Positions 15,512-24,217 of a stretch of 64,000 nt of DNA are shown here, one piece after another (position 1 is the stretch's first letter; every line of letters starts with the position of its first letter). A program made the position numbers and the translations under genes. Source of the DNA: JACVRW01 sp963819635 (GTDB lineage Bacteria > Actinomycetota > Thermoleophilia > Solirubrobacterales > Thermoleophilaceae); assembly GCA_963819635.1 (NCBI GenBank), contig CAWFWX010000012.1:124001-188000 (forward strand), in the 5' to 3' direction. The notes below the pieces were generated by a model. It searched no databases and was not told the DNA's origin. It saw only the letters and a list, made by a program, of their open reading frames with translations.

Positions 15512-16351
15512 CTAGCCCGTGTTGGTGTCCGGGTTCGGGCCGCGGCGGCCGGATTCGCCTCGGTCGAGCGAGTCGATGCGGTCCATGTCGGCGGGCTCGA
15601 GCGCGAAGTCGAACAGCTCGAAGTTCTCCTGTATCCGCTCCGGCGTCACCGACTTCGGGAAGACGACATAGCCGTGCTGGATGTGCCAGCGCAGGACCAC
15701 CTGCGCGGGTGTGCGCCCCAGCCGCTCCGCGATCGGGCCGACCGCGGGGTCGTCGAGGACGTCGCCCTGAGCGATCGGCGACCAGGACTCGGTGGCGAGC
15801 CCGTGCTCCTCGTCGTAGACGCTCACGTCGCGGTTCTGGAAGTACGGGTGGAGCTCGACCTGGTTCACGGCCGGCACGGTGTCGGTCTCCGCGGCCAGCC
15901 GCTGCAGATGGTCGGGCTGGAAGTTCGAGACGCCGACCGAGCGCGAGCGGCCATCGGCCTTGAACTCCTCGAGCACGCGCCAGGTGGACACGAAGTCGCC
16001 GTCGTAGAGCGTCGGCAGCGGCCAGTGGATGAGGAACAGGTCGACGTAGTCGAACCCGAGCTCGGACAGCGTCCGGTCGAAGGCGCGGCGCGCGTCATCG
16101 GGCCGGTGCTCGCCGTTGTTCAGCTTGCTCGTGACGAACACCTCGCCGCGGTCGAGACCGGAGGCGCGCACGGCCTCGCCCACCTCGCGCTCGTTGCCGT
16201 ACATCTCGGCCGTGTCGATGTGGCGGTAGCCGGCCTCGAGGGCGCGGGTGACCGCCTCGAAGGTGTCCTCGGGCTCGATCTGGAAGACGCCGAAGCCGAG
16301 CTGGGGGATCTGGTTGCCGTCGTTCAGCTGGACGGAGGGAACTTCGCTCAT
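15512..16351 (-). CDS. Aldo/keto reductase (2,5-diketogluconate reductase type)
   Basis: 279-aa TIM-barrel NADPH-dependent reductase. The catalytic tetrad is complete: D46 and Y51 in HIDTAEMYGNE, K76 in VTSKLNNG, H109 in DLFLIHWPLP. The NADP-binding C-terminal motif PKSVTPERIQEN is present. It reduces aldehydes or ketones; the closest generic name is DkgA-like, substrate not predictable. Start ATG 16351 (MSEVPSVQLNDGNQIPQLG) fits the family beginning. It is monocistronic, reading away from the ECF sigma gene on the same strand with 48 bases between. Length is normal and all key residues are present. Confidence 0.94.
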   Translation of the reverse strand: MSEVPSVQLNDGNQIPQLGFGVFQIEPEDTFEAVTRALEAGYRHIDTAEMYGNEREVGEAVRASGLDRGEVFVTSKLNNGEHRPDDARRAFDRTLSELGFDYVDLFLIHWPLPTLYDGDFVSTWRVLEEFKADGRSRSVGVSNFQPDHLQRLAAETDTVPAVNQVELHPYFQNRDVSVYDEEHGLATESWSPIAQGDVLDDPAVGPIAERLGRTPAQVVLRWHIQHGYVVFPKSVTPERIQENFELFDFALEPADMDRIDSLDRGESGRRGPNPDTNTG

Positions 16352-16399
16352 GCGGTCGAAGCTAGAGCAGGCGGGCCGCGAGGCCATCGCTCGCGGCGA

Positions 16400-17662
16400 T
16401 CACGCGAGAGCAGACGCACGTCCGAGGAGGACCTCGCGCTCGCGCGCGTTCCTCGTCAGGGACGCGGCCAGCTCGAACTCGGCCCGGGCCTCGCGGTCAC
16501 GGCCCAGCTTCTCGAGCAGGTCGCCGCGCACCGCGGGCAGCAGGTGGTAGCCGTCGAGCGCGCCGGCGGCGACCAGCTCGTCCACGACCTCGAGCCCCGC
16601 CTCCGGCCCGGACGCCATCGCGATCGCCATCCCGCGGTTCAGCTCCACGATCGGGTTTCCGGTGATCTCGGTGAGCGCGTCGTAGAGCGCGACGATGCGG
16701 TCCCAGTCGGTCTCATCCGCCCGTCTCGCGCGTGCGTGGCACGCCGCGATCGCCGCCTGGAGCGTGTACGGGCCCAGCGCCCCGCTGAGCTCCTCGGCGC
16801 GCTCGAGCGCGGCCAGCCCGCGGCGTATCAGCAGCTGGTCCCAGCGGGCGCGGTCCTGGTCGAGCAGCAGCACCGCCTCGCCCGACGGTCCGATCCGAGC
16901 GCGGGCGCGCGAGGCCTGGATCTCCATGAGCGCCACGAGGCCGTGCACCTCGGGCTCCTCGGGCGCCAGCCCCGCCAGGATGCGGCCCAGCCGAAGCGCC
17001 TCCTCGAGCAGCGCGGGCCTGAGCCAGTCGTCGCCGGCCGTCGCGGAGTAGCCCTCGTTGAAGATCAGGTAGATCACCTCGAGAACGGAGGCGAGCCGGG
17101 CGTCCAGCTCCTCGCGGGGCGGGAGCTCGAACGGCACGTGCGCGGCGGCGAGCGTCCGCTTCGCGCGGACGATCCGCTGCGCGACCGTGGGCTCCGCCGT
17201 CAGGAACGCGCGGGCGATCTCGTCCGTCGCGAGCCCTCCGAGCAGGCGCAGCGTCAGGGCGGTGCGTGCCTCCTTCGACAGCACGGGGTGGCTGGTGAGG
17301 AACATCAGGCGCAGCAGGTCGTCGCCGACGTAGTCGTCGAGCGCGGCGTCGATGTCCGGGCCGCCGCGGTCGCGCTCGAGCTCCAGCTCCCGCGCGAGCT
17401 CCTCCTGCTTGCGCTCGAGCGTGCTGCTTCGCCGCAGCAGGTCGATCGCGCGGTGCTTCGAGGTGGCCATGAGCCAGGCGGCCGGGTTGTCCGGCACGCC
17501 CGACTCAGGCCATTGCTCCAGCGCGGCGACGAGTGCGTCCTGCGCGAGCTCCTCGGCGAGCCCCACGTCGCGCACGATCCGCGTGAGCGCCGCGATCAGC
17601 TTCGCCGACTCGATGCGCCAGACGGCCTCGATCGTCCGGTGCGTGTCCCGCTCGCGGGCTAC
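16400..17662 (-). CDS. ECF-type RNA polymerase sigma factor with long C-terminal TPR-like domain, start codon unclear
   Basis: About 420 aa of the sigma family that pairs with YciI proteins. Region 2 includes ALTRIVRDVGLAEELAQDAL and WPESGVPDNPAAWLMATSKHRAIDLLRR; region 4 contains EARTALTLRLLGGLATDEIARAF; the C-terminal DUF6596-like part has LIFNEGYSATAGDDW and helical repeats. Homology runs upstream to a GTA codon at 17662-17660, overlapping the yciI stop exactly where other pairs here have GTGA, yet no ATG, GTG or TTG lies between the preceding in-frame TGA and GTG 17575. Starting at 17575 would remove ~29 residues of region 2. It probably directs transcription of a stress or metabolite-response regulon with the YciI partner as co-regulator. 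Confidence 0.85.
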   Translation of the reverse strand, partial: VARERDTHRTIEAVWRIESAKLIAALTRIVRDVGLAEELAQDALVAALEQWPESGVPDNPAAWLMATSKHRAIDLLRRSSTLERKQEELARELELERDRGGPDIDAALDDYVGDDLLRLMFLTSHPVLSKEARTALTLRLLGGLATDEIARAFLTAEPTVAQRIVRAKRTLAAAHVPFELPPREELDARLASVLEVIYLIFNEGYSATAGDDWLRPALLEEALRLGRILAGLAPEEPEVHGLVALMEIQASRARARIGPSGEAVLLLDQDRARWDQLLIRRGLAALERAEELSGALGPYTLQAAIAACHARARRADETDWDRIVALYDALTEITGNPIVELNRGMAIAMASGPEAGLEVVDELVAAGALDGYHLLPAVRGDLLEKLGRDREARAEFELAASLTRNAREREVLLGRASALA

Positions 17663-18084
17663 GCCTGCTCCTCGAGCTGGCTGCGAAGGCGCTCGTCGCG
17701 CTCACGGACCTCCGGCGTGACGTTGTCGCCGAAGTCGTCGAGCTCGAACACGGGGCGCAGCTCGAGGGTGCTCTCCTCGCCGGTCGGGTTGGGGCAGCGC
17801 TTCGCCCACTCGATCGCCTCGTCCAGGTCGCGCACCTGCCACACCCAGTAGCCCGCTACGAGCTCCTTCGTCTCCGCGAACGGCCCGTCGACCACCCTGC
17901 GGTCTGCGCCCGAGAACTGGATCCGGGCGCCCTTCGAGCTGGGGTGAAGGCCCTCGCCGTCGAGCATGATGCCCGCCTTGACGAGCTCCTCGTTGTACTT
18001 CCCCATCTCGTTGAGCAGCTCGGTGCTCGGGGCAATGCCCGCCTCGCTGTCCTCGTTGGCCTTGACCAGGACCATGACTCGCAT
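17659..18084 (-). CDS. YciI/DGPF-domain protein, sigma factor partner
   Basis: 141 aa starting MRVMVLVKANEDSEAG with the family hallmark VDGPFAETKELVAGYW and a ferredoxin-like fold. A strong Shine-Dalgarno (AAGGAGG, 6 bases before ATG 18084) marks the operon start. DGPF proteins of this type are almost always encoded directly upstream of ECF sigma factors as here, and may bind small ligands that modulate the sigma factor; the biochemical role is not established. Stop TAG 17661-17659 overlaps the apparent start region of the sigma gene. Confidence 0.92.
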   Translation of the reverse strand: MRVMVLVKANEDSEAGIAPSTELLNEMGKYNEELVKAGIMLDGEGLHPSSKGARIQFSGADRRVVDGPFAETKELVAGYWVWQVRDLDEAIEWAKRCPNPTGEESTLELRPVFELDDFGDNVTPEVRERDERLRSQLEEQA

Positions 18085-18160
18085 TTTCAGCCTCCTTCGT
18101 CGGGATCTTCACCAGGACGTCGAACGAGATCGCCGTAAATCGACACGTTAGGCTGACTCG

Positions 18161-18784
18161 GTGCGCGACCCGTTGGTGTTCCTGGCCGTGATCGCCCTCC
18201 TGACGATCACCCCGGGCGCCGACATGGCCATGGTGTCGCGAAGCGTCCTCATGGGCGGGCGCCGTGCCGCGTTCGCCACGACGCTCGGGATCGCGGCCGG
18301 CTGCATGATCTGGGCCCTCGCCTCGGCGGCAGGGGTGGCCGCCGTGCTCGCCGCCTCGGAGACGGCGTACGACGCGCTGCGCCTGGTCGGCGCGGCCTAC
18401 CTCGTCTGGTTGGGCGTGCAGAGCCTGTCGGCGGCGGTGCGCGGGTACGGTGGCGAGCCGCTCGCCGCCCTGCGCGGGACGGCGCCGGCTTCGCTGCGCA
18501 GGCCGTTCCGCCAGGGCCTCCTCACGAACCTCTTCAACCCGAAGATCGCGCTCTTCTACACGACCTTCCTGCCGCAGTTCATCCGCCCCGGCGATCCGGT
18601 GCTGCCGCTGTCGATCGCGATGGCAACCGTTCACATCGCCCTCGGCATCGTGTGGCTGTCCGGCTATGCCTGGTTGCTCGACCATGCGATCGAGGCCTTC
18701 AGGGGCTCCAGGGTCCGGCGCGTGCTCGACTCGGTGACGGGCGCGCTGCTCGTGGGCCTCGGGATCCGCGTGGCGGCGGACTAG
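18161..18784 (+). CDS. LysE/RhtB-family amino acid exporter
   Basis: 207 aa with about six TM helices. Signature TPGADMAMVSRSVLMGGRRAA near the N-terminus and NLFNPKIALFYTTFLPQFI in the middle are characteristic of LysE/RhtB translocators, which export amino acids or related metabolites by proton antiport. Start GTG 18161, 76 bases from the divergently transcribed yciI gene. The stop TAG (18782-18784) shares CTAG with the stop of the opposite SDR gene. Substrate cannot be predicted from sequence. Confidence 0.92.
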   Translation: MRDPLVFLAVIALLTITPGADMAMVSRSVLMGGRRAAFATTLGIAAGCMIWALASAAGVAAVLAASETAYDALRLVGAAYLVWLGVQSLSAAVRGYGGEPLAALRGTAPASLRRPFRQGLLTNLFNPKIALFYTTFLPQFIRPGDPVLPLSIAMATVHIALGIVWLSGYAWLLDHAIEAFRGSRVRRVLDSVTGALLVGLGIRVAAD

Positions 18785-19602
18785 GCCTCGAGGAAGATGT
18801 CGAGCGCCAGGTCGGCCCCCGGCTTGCCCGAGTAGCGCTCGAGGTCGGTGACCCCGGCCTCGGTCAGCACCTCGTCGTCGATGAAGACGTTGCCTGTGCA
18901 GTCACGCGGGTCGCGCGACAGGATCTCGCAGGCGGCGTCGGCCACGATGTCCGGGGTGCGCGAGCGCGCCATCGCCTCGTCGCCTCCGAGCAGGTTCTGG
19001 ACGGCCGCGGTGGCGATCATCGTGCGCGGCCACAGGCAGTTCGCGCCGATGCCGGCCTCGGCCTCGTCCGCGGCGACGCCGAGCGTGATCATCGTCATGC
19101 CCATCTTCGAGAGCGTGTAGGCGCTGTGGCCCGCGAGCCAGCGCGGGTTCGTGGACAGCGGCGGCGACAGGGTGAGCACGTGCGCGTGATCGGACTCGCG
19201 CAGGTGGGGGAGGCACGCGCGCGTGACGACGAACGTCCCGCGGGCGTTGATCTGCTGCATCAGGTCGAAGCGCTTCACCTCGAGGTCCCGCATGGGGGAG
19301 ACGTTGATGGCGCTGGCGTTGTTCACCACGAGGTCGATGCCGCCGAAGCGCTCCACGGTCTCGCTGACGGCCGCCTCGACCGCGTCCGCGTCGCGGATGT
19401 CGCCGACGATCGGGAGCGCCTCGCCGCCCGCGGCCTCGATCTCCTCCGCGGCGGTGTAGATCGTGCCGGGCAGCTTCGGGTGCGGCTCCGCGGTCTTCGC
19501 CATCAGCGCGACCTTCACCCCTTCGCGCGCAGCGCGAACCGCGATCGCGAGGCCGATCCCGCGGCTGCCGCCCGACATGAACATGATCCTGTCCTTGAGC
19601 AT
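18781..19602 (-). CDS. Short-chain dehydrogenase/reductase (SDR)
   Basis: 273-aa classical-like SDR. NAD(P) loop SGGSRGIGLAIA near the N-terminus, VVNNASAINVSP (NNAG-type), catalytic SPPLSTN with HSAYTLSKMGMTM (YxxxK), and a C-terminal extension with ECF-like spacing as in HSDL2-type SDRs (FIDDEVLTEAGVTDLERYS). ATG 19602 is the natural start (MLKDRIMFMSGGSRG). However, the frame is open upstream and continuous with the F420-type oxidoreductase through a short AAAHVGCAP linker. Two separate genes with a lost stop, or a true bifunctional protein, are both possible. Its stop shares CTAG with lysE. Confidence 0.9.
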   Translation of the reverse strand: MLKDRIMFMSGGSRGIGLAIAVRAAREGVKVALMAKTAEPHPKLPGTIYTAAEEIEAAGGEALPIVGDIRDADAVEAAVSETVERFGGIDLVVNNASAINVSPMRDLEVKRFDLMQQINARGTFVVTRACLPHLRESDHAHVLTLSPPLSTNPRWLAGHSAYTLSKMGMTMITLGVAADEAEAGIGANCLWPRTMIATAAVQNLLGGDEAMARSRTPDIVADAACEILSRDPRDCTGNVFIDDEVLTEAGVTDLERYSGKPGADLALDIFLEA

Positions 19603-20598
19603 GGGCGCGCAGCCTACGTGAGCAGCGGCAAGCACGTCCTCCGCGAACTCGTCCAGGAAGCGGCGCTGGTCCTCGCCGGGCGCGTGGAGGACCAGTTCCT
19701 CGAAGCCGAGGTCGGCGTAGCGGCGGATGCCGGCCGCGATCTCCTCGGGCTGGTCGGAGACGATGAAGCGGCTCGCGGCGCGGTCGAGGTTCTCGTCGGC
19801 CAGGCGCTCCATCTCGATCGGATCGTCCACGCCCTCCTTCTGCTCGGGCGTGAGCCCCAGCGCCGCCCACCAGTTGCACGCCTGAACGGCGAACTCGCGA
19901 TCGCGGTCGTAGGAGACCTTGACCTCGATCATCCGCCGGATCTGAGCCGGATCGCGCCCAGCCTGCTCGGCGCCCTCGGCCACACTCCCCAGCAGCGTGT
20001 CGTAGAGCTCCGGGTCCTTGCCGCTCGTGCAGATGAAGCCGTCGCCCACCCGTCCGGCGAGCTTGGCGGCCAGCGGGCCCGAGGCCGCCACGTAGATCGG
20101 CACCGGCTCGTCCGGGCGGTCATAGATCGTGGCCTTCTCGGTCCGGTACCACTGGCCCTCGAAGTCCACCCGCTCCTCGGTCCAGAGCGCGCGGATCAGC
20201 TTGATCGCCTCGGCGAGCCGCTGGCGCCGCTCCTTGCGCCCCGGGAACGCCTGGCCCGTGGCGGGCGTCTCGTTCATCGCCTCGCCGGTGCCGACGCCGA
20301 GGAAGACGCGGCCGGGCGCCAGCAGGCCGAGCGTGCCGAACGCCTGCGCAACCATCGACGGGTGGTAGCGGAGCGTCGGGGTGAGGACGCTCGTTCCCAG
20401 CACCGCGCGCTCGGTCGCGACCGCCGCGGCGCCCAGCCAGGCGAGCGCGTTCGGCCCGTGGCCGCCGTGATGGCGCCAGGGCTGGAAGTGGTCGGAGATG
20501 GCGACGATCTCCAGCCCGACGTGCTCGGCGTGACGGGCGAAGTCGAGGAGCTCCACCGGCCCGAACTGCTCCGCGGATGCCTTGTAGCCCAGCTTCAC
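19603..20598 (-). CDS. F420-dependent LLM-class oxidoreductase (FGD-like), in frame with the SDR
   Basis: About 330 residues of the luciferase-like monooxygenase fold. LGYKASAEQFGPVELLDFA and GLEIVAISDHFQPW near the start, GTSVLTPTLRYHP, LGVGTGEAMNE and YVAASGPLAAKLAGRVGDGF match F420-dependent glucose-6-phosphate dehydrogenases and related TIGR03557-type enzymes that transfer hydride to F420. Start GTG 20598 overlaps the fbiC stop as GTGA, so it is translationally coupled to cofactor synthesis. No stop codon occurs before the SDR ATG at 19602; a TAG is present one frame away at about 19615. Substrate may be a sugar phosphate or alcohol; the exact one is uncertain. Confidence 0.88.
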
Positions 20599-22784
20599 GC
20601 GGCCGCGAACAACGGGTAGTGCTTCCGGATCCCGTACAGCGTGTCGCGCTCCGCGGCCGGGCGCCCGGCCGCATGCGCGGCCCCGATCAGGTCCGCCGGC
20701 TCGAGCCTCACCCCGTGGTACGACCCGGCCAGCCGGCTGATCGACTCCTCCATCAGCGTGCCGCCGAGGTCGTTCACGCCCCAGTCGAGCGCCTCGGTGG
20801 CGGCGTCGAGGCCCATCTTGACCCAGCTCGCCTGGAGGCTGGGGATCGTCCGGCCGAGCGCGAGCCTGAAGGCGGCGGTGTGCCTCAGGTTGTCCTCGCG
20901 CGAGATCTCCTCGATGCCGTGCGTACGGCCCAGCAGCGTGTGGAACGGGATGAACGACAGCGGGACGAACTCGGTGAATCCACCCGTCCGCTCCTGGAGC
21001 TCGCGCACGACGCGCATGTGCTCGGCCAGCTCCCACGGCTCCTCGATGTGGCCGAACATGACCGTGACCGTGCTGCGGACGCCGGCCGCGTGCGCCGCCT
21101 CGATGATCTCGATCCAGCGCGCGACGGGCAGCTTGTTCGGCGAGATGCGCTGGCGCACGCCGTCGTGCAGCACCTCCGCTGCCGTGCCCGGGGTGGAGCC
21201 GAGCCCGGCGTCCTTGAGGCGCGCGAACACCTCGGGGAGCGGCAGGTCGCCCGCCATGAAGTGCAGCTCCATCGGCGAGTACGCGTGCAGGTGGATGTGC
21301 GGCGCCTCGTCCTTGGCGATCCGCAGCCAGCGCTCGTAGTCGGCGAGCGTCCAGTCCGGGTGGATGCCCGACTGCATGCAGATCTCCGTGGCGCCGAAGG
21401 CGACCGCCTCGCGCACCCTCCCCCTGAACTCCTCCTCCGAGTGCTCGTAGGCGTCGGGCGAGCGCCGGCCCTGTCCGAAGCCGCAGAACGCGCAGCCGAC
21501 GATGCACACGTTCGAGACGTTGATGTTCCGGTTCACGACGAACGTCACGGTGTCGCCCGCGAGCTCAGCCCGCAGGGAGTCCGCCGCCTGGCGCATGTCC
21601 TCGATCGCCTCGGGGCGCGTCTCGGCGAACAGCGCCGTGAGCTCCTCCTCCGACAGCGCCCCGCCGTCCGCGGCCCGCTCGACGGCGGCCGGCACGAGCT
21701 CGTGCCGGATCCGTCGCTCCTCCCGGCGGCCGGACCCGCTCCGGGGGATGAACGACCAGTACTTCACCTTGATGACGTCGAGCACGCCCTGCTCGAGCCA
21801 GTCCGCGCTCATGTACTGCGGGTAGACGCACAGCCGCTCGGCCAGCGCCTGGCCGCGCGGCGCGAGCCGCTTGCGCATCTCGTGCGGGGAGGGGAAGGGG
21901 TGCTCGGGCGAGATGTGGTCTCCGTTCGCCGACAGCCCTCCGAGGTCCGTGGCGCCCTCGTCGACGAGCGGCAGCCACCAGTCCGAGAGGTTGGGCGGGA
22001 TCTGGATGCCCACGTCCGGCATGAGCCGCCGGCACTCCCGCACGAGCGTGCGCATGTGGTCGAGCGTCACCTCCGTCGCCCAGGAGGGCAGCTCGAGCGC
22101 CGCGCCGGCGGCGCCGCTCCGCTGCGTCTCCTCCGCTACCTCCGCCGGCTCCTCGCCGTAGTAGCGCCGGTGCGGCACGAAGTTCTGGAGGATCACCTCC
22201 TGGAGGTGGCCGTACTCGGCGTGCGCCGTCGCCAGAGCCTCGAGCGCCTCGACGCGGTCCGCCTCGGTCTCGCCGATGCCGACGAGGATGCCGCTCGTGA
22301 ACGGGATGCGGAGCTCGCCCGCCGCACGGATCGTGTCGAGCCGGAGCGCCGGGTCCTTCGTGGGCGAGCCCTGGTGCGCCACGAGGTCGGGCCGCATCGA
22401 CTCGAGCATGAGCCCCTGGGAGGCCGTGACCTCGCGCAGCCGGGCCAGGTCCTCGCGCGAGAGCGCGCCCAGGTTCGTGTGCGGCAGGATGCCGCGCTCG
22501 AGCGCGCGCTCGCAACACCACGCGACGTAGGCCACGAAGTCGTCGAATCCGAGCGCCGCGAGCCGTTCGCGCACGCCGGGGTGGTGGGCCGGGTCGTCGC
22601 CGGTCAGGACGAGCAGCTCCTTCACCCGCCGCCGCGCGGCGTCATCGAGCAGCCGCTCGACCTCGGCCGGCTCGTGCAGATGCGCCCGGTGAGTCGCGAA
22701 CGCGCAGTATTTGCAGTGCGAGACGCACGTGCGCGAGAGCGACAGCGTCAGGTTCCGGGAGAAGGTGACGCGGCGCGGGGCCAC
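20595..22784 (-). CDS. fbiC: FO synthase, CofG-CofH fusion for coenzyme F420
   Basis: 729-aa bifunctional radical SAM enzyme making the deazaflavin FO from a ribityl-aminouracil and tyrosine. The N-terminal CofG half has the [4Fe-4S] motif CVSHCKYC (C20, C24, C27); the CofH half has CIVGCAFCGFG near residue 426. Both SAM domains look complete, with GILVGIGETEADRVEA in the first and VMFGHIEEPWELAEHMR in the second. GTG 22784 is the start. It is slightly shorter than mycobacterial FbiC (about 850 aa), mainly at the N-terminus. The F420-dependent oxidoreductase follows with a GTGA overlap, indicating that cofactor synthesis and use are linked. Confidence 0.96.
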   Translation of the reverse strand: MAPRRVTFSRNLTLSLSRTCVSHCKYCAFATHRAHLHEPAEVERLLDDAARRRVKELLVLTGDDPAHHPGVRERLAALGFDDFVAYVAWCCERALERGILPHTNLGALSREDLARLREVTASQGLMLESMRPDLVAHQGSPTKDPALRLDTIRAAGELRIPFTSGILVGIGETEADRVEALEALATAHAEYGHLQEVILQNFVPHRRYYGEEPAEVAEETQRSGAAGAALELPSWATEVTLDHMRTLVRECRRLMPDVGIQIPPNLSDWWLPLVDEGATDLGGLSANGDHISPEHPFPSPHEMRKRLAPRGQALAERLCVYPQYMSADWLEQGVLDVIKVKYWSFIPRSGSGRREERRIRHELVPAAVERAADGGALSEEELTALFAETRPEAIEDMRQAADSLRAELAGDTVTFVVNRNINVSNVCIVGCAFCGFGQGRRSPDAYEHSEEEFRGRVREAVAFGATEICMQSGIHPDWTLADYERWLRIAKDEAPHIHLHAYSPMELHFMAGDLPLPEVFARLKDAGLGSTPGTAAEVLHDGVRQRISPNKLPVARWIEIIEAAHAAGVRSTVTVMFGHIEEPWELAEHMRVVRELQERTGGFTEFVPLSFIPFHTLLGRTHGIEEISREDNLRHTAAFRLALGRTIPSLQASWVKMGLDAATEALDWGVNDLGGTLMEESISRLAGSYHGVRLEPADLIGAAHAAGRPAAERDTLYGIRKHYPLFAAA

Positions 22785-22823
22785 GCCTTCGCACGCTACA
22801 GGACGGCAGCCGGCTGCCCGGGC

Positions 22824-23534
22824 TCAGCCCTTGAAGGCGAACGCGAAGTAGTTCGCGTAACCGTCATCGCCGCCGAGCGCCTTCAGCTGGTCGCGCGCGG
22901 CGGTGAGCGCGCTGTCGTAGCGCGAGCCCCAGTGCGCGCGGGCGGCGGCCTGCTGGCGCTTGGGCACGTAGCGCAGGAAGTCGTTGTAGATCTTGCCGGC
23001 GTAGTAGTCGCCGCTCACGCCGTGGCTGCCGCCGATCTTGAACTCGCGCACCTTCTTCATCAGCGTGTTGAAGGTCGCGCAGGTGCCGAACGAGTAGGCC
23101 GCGTGGTTGAAGGCGTGTCGCTTGCGCTGGGCGTCGATGCCGGCCTGGAGCACGGGATCCGACAGCGGCGTGTCGAAGCGGCGCAGGAAGCGCTCGAAGT
23201 GCGGCGTGTAGACCTCGACCCACGCTCCCTCGACGGCCGTTTCGCGAAGGTTGCCCCAGAGCGCCTTCGCCCCTCGCGCGTATGCGTTCCGCTGCGCCGG
23301 GTCGCGGACCTTCCGGATACGCGCCCAGCCGGGCCCCTTGCTGCGGCAGGCGGCGAGCGCCGCCTCGGCCGAGCGCCGCTGCGTGGCCACCTCGCCCTCC
23401 GAGCCGCGCTTCAGCCTCGAGAGCTCGACCACGGCGCTCTCGACGCGCGAGACGTCCTCGGGCTTCTGGGCCGCGGCGGGAGCGGCCAGCGCGAGGAGCG
23501 CGGCGGCGACGGCGATCGGCAGTCGACGAAGCAT
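22824..23534 (-). CDS. Secreted protein of unknown function
   Basis: 236 aa from ATG 23534; a TTG three codons upstream is less likely. Signal peptide RRLPIAVAAALLALAAPAAAQ. The mature part is helical with many Arg/Ala, one GTCATFN segment and one CRSKGPGW segment giving two Cys, and a C-terminal region WGSRYDSALTAARDQLKALGG. No recognised catalytic motif. Placed 40 bases upstream of fbiC on the same strand, but there is no evident link to F420. I do not recognise the family. Confidence 0.75.
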   Translation of the reverse strand: MLRRLPIAVAAALLALAAPAAAQKPEDVSRVESAVVELSRLKRGSEGEVATQRRSAEAALAACRSKGPGWARIRKVRDPAQRNAYARGAKALWGNLRETAVEGAWVEVYTPHFERFLRRFDTPLSDPVLQAGIDAQRKRHAFNHAAYSFGTCATFNTLMKKVREFKIGGSHGVSGDYYAGKIYNDFLRYVPKRQQAAARAHWGSRYDSALTAARDQLKALGGDDGYANYFAFAFKG

Positions 23535-23580
23535 CCTGTCCAAGATCGGCCGCGGCGCGGGCGGCTTGAGGGGTGCCCAT

Positions 23581-23617
23581 AACCCTCAAGGGGTCTGACC
23601 CCTTTAGGTTGAGGGTT
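23581..23617. repeat. Nested palindrome with GGGGTCTGACCCC core
   Basis: Outer arms AACCCTCA (23581-23588) and TGAGGGTT (23610-23617) pair perfectly; the inner arms AAGGGG and CCCCTT flank a TCTGA loop. It ends exactly at the GTG start of the ASCH gene. A shortened relative occurs at 31321-31339. GGGGTC(A/T)GACCCC palindromes are found scattered in many bacterial genomes as intergenic repeats; here it may be a terminator for the divergent side, a translation-control hairpin, or a dispersed mobile palindrome. Confidence 0.7.
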
Positions 23618-24217
23618 GTGCTCTTCCGGCTGGACGAGCTGCGCCGCATCCGCGAGGGCGAGATAACGCTCGCGTTCCGGCGCTGGCGACGGCCGACCGT
23701 GAAGGCGGGCGGGACGCTCAGGACGAAGGTGGGCGTGCTCGCGATCGACTCCGTCGAGGCGATCGGCGAGGACGATGTGACCGAGGATGATGCGCGTCGC
23801 GCGGGCGCACCGGACAGGGCCGCACTGCTCGCCGGCCTCCGGCCCGGGGGCGAGCTGCACCGAGTCGAGTTCAGGCTCGCCGGGCCGGACCCGCGGATCG
23901 CGCTGCGCCGGCGGAGCGAGATCTCGCCGGCCGAGCGGGCCGAGATCGACGCGCGGCTGGCACGGCTCGACGCCGCGAGCCGTCACGGCCCGTGGACGGC
24001 GGCCGTGCTCGGCCTGATCGCGGAGCGGCCCGCCACGCGCGCTCCCGACCTGGCCGCCTCGCTCGGCCGCGAGACGCTGCCGTTCAAGGCCGACGTGCGC
24101 AAGCTGAAGGAGCTCGGGCTCACGGAGAGCCTGGAGACCGGCTACCGCCTCTCGCCGCGCGGGCAGGCCTACTACGGGTACAGCGGCGTCGCGCGGAAGC
24201 GGTCGCGCAGCAGGTAG
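23618..24217 (+). CDS. ASCH-domain protein with C-terminal winged-helix-like region
   Basis: 199 aa from GTG 23618, the start that removes a coding reading of the palindrome; a GTG at 23573 is also in frame. The first ~75 residues match an ASCH domain (LFRLDELRRIREGEITLAFRRW, VKAGGTLRTKVGVLAIDSVEAI), a beta-barrel related to PUA that binds RNA or nucleotides. The second half (LGLIAERPATRAPDLAASLGRE and KADVRKLKELGLTESLETGYRLSPRG) looks like a winged-helix DNA/RNA-binding domain. This combination suggests a nucleic-acid-binding regulator; target unknown. It converges on the GH2 gene with a 46-bp coding overlap. Confidence 0.82.
   Translation: MLFRLDELRRIREGEITLAFRRWRRPTVKAGGTLRTKVGVLAIDSVEAIGEDDVTEDDARRAGAPDRAALLAGLRPGGELHRVEFRLAGPDPRIALRRRSEISPAERAEIDARLARLDAASRHGPWTAAVLGLIAERPATRAPDLAASLGRETLPFKADVRKLKELGLTESLETGYRLSPRGQAYYGYSGVARKRSRSR

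Noticed and set aside
13790..17851. 1353-codon plus-strand frame
   Set aside because: A GC-rich shadow of the genuine membrane protein, aldo/keto reductase and sigma factor genes; it is Arg/Ala-rich without motifs.
20599..21507. Upstream extension of the F420 oxidoreductase
   Set aside because: The extension is an out-of-frame reading of the fbiC 3' half; GTG 20598 with GTGA overlap is the proper start.
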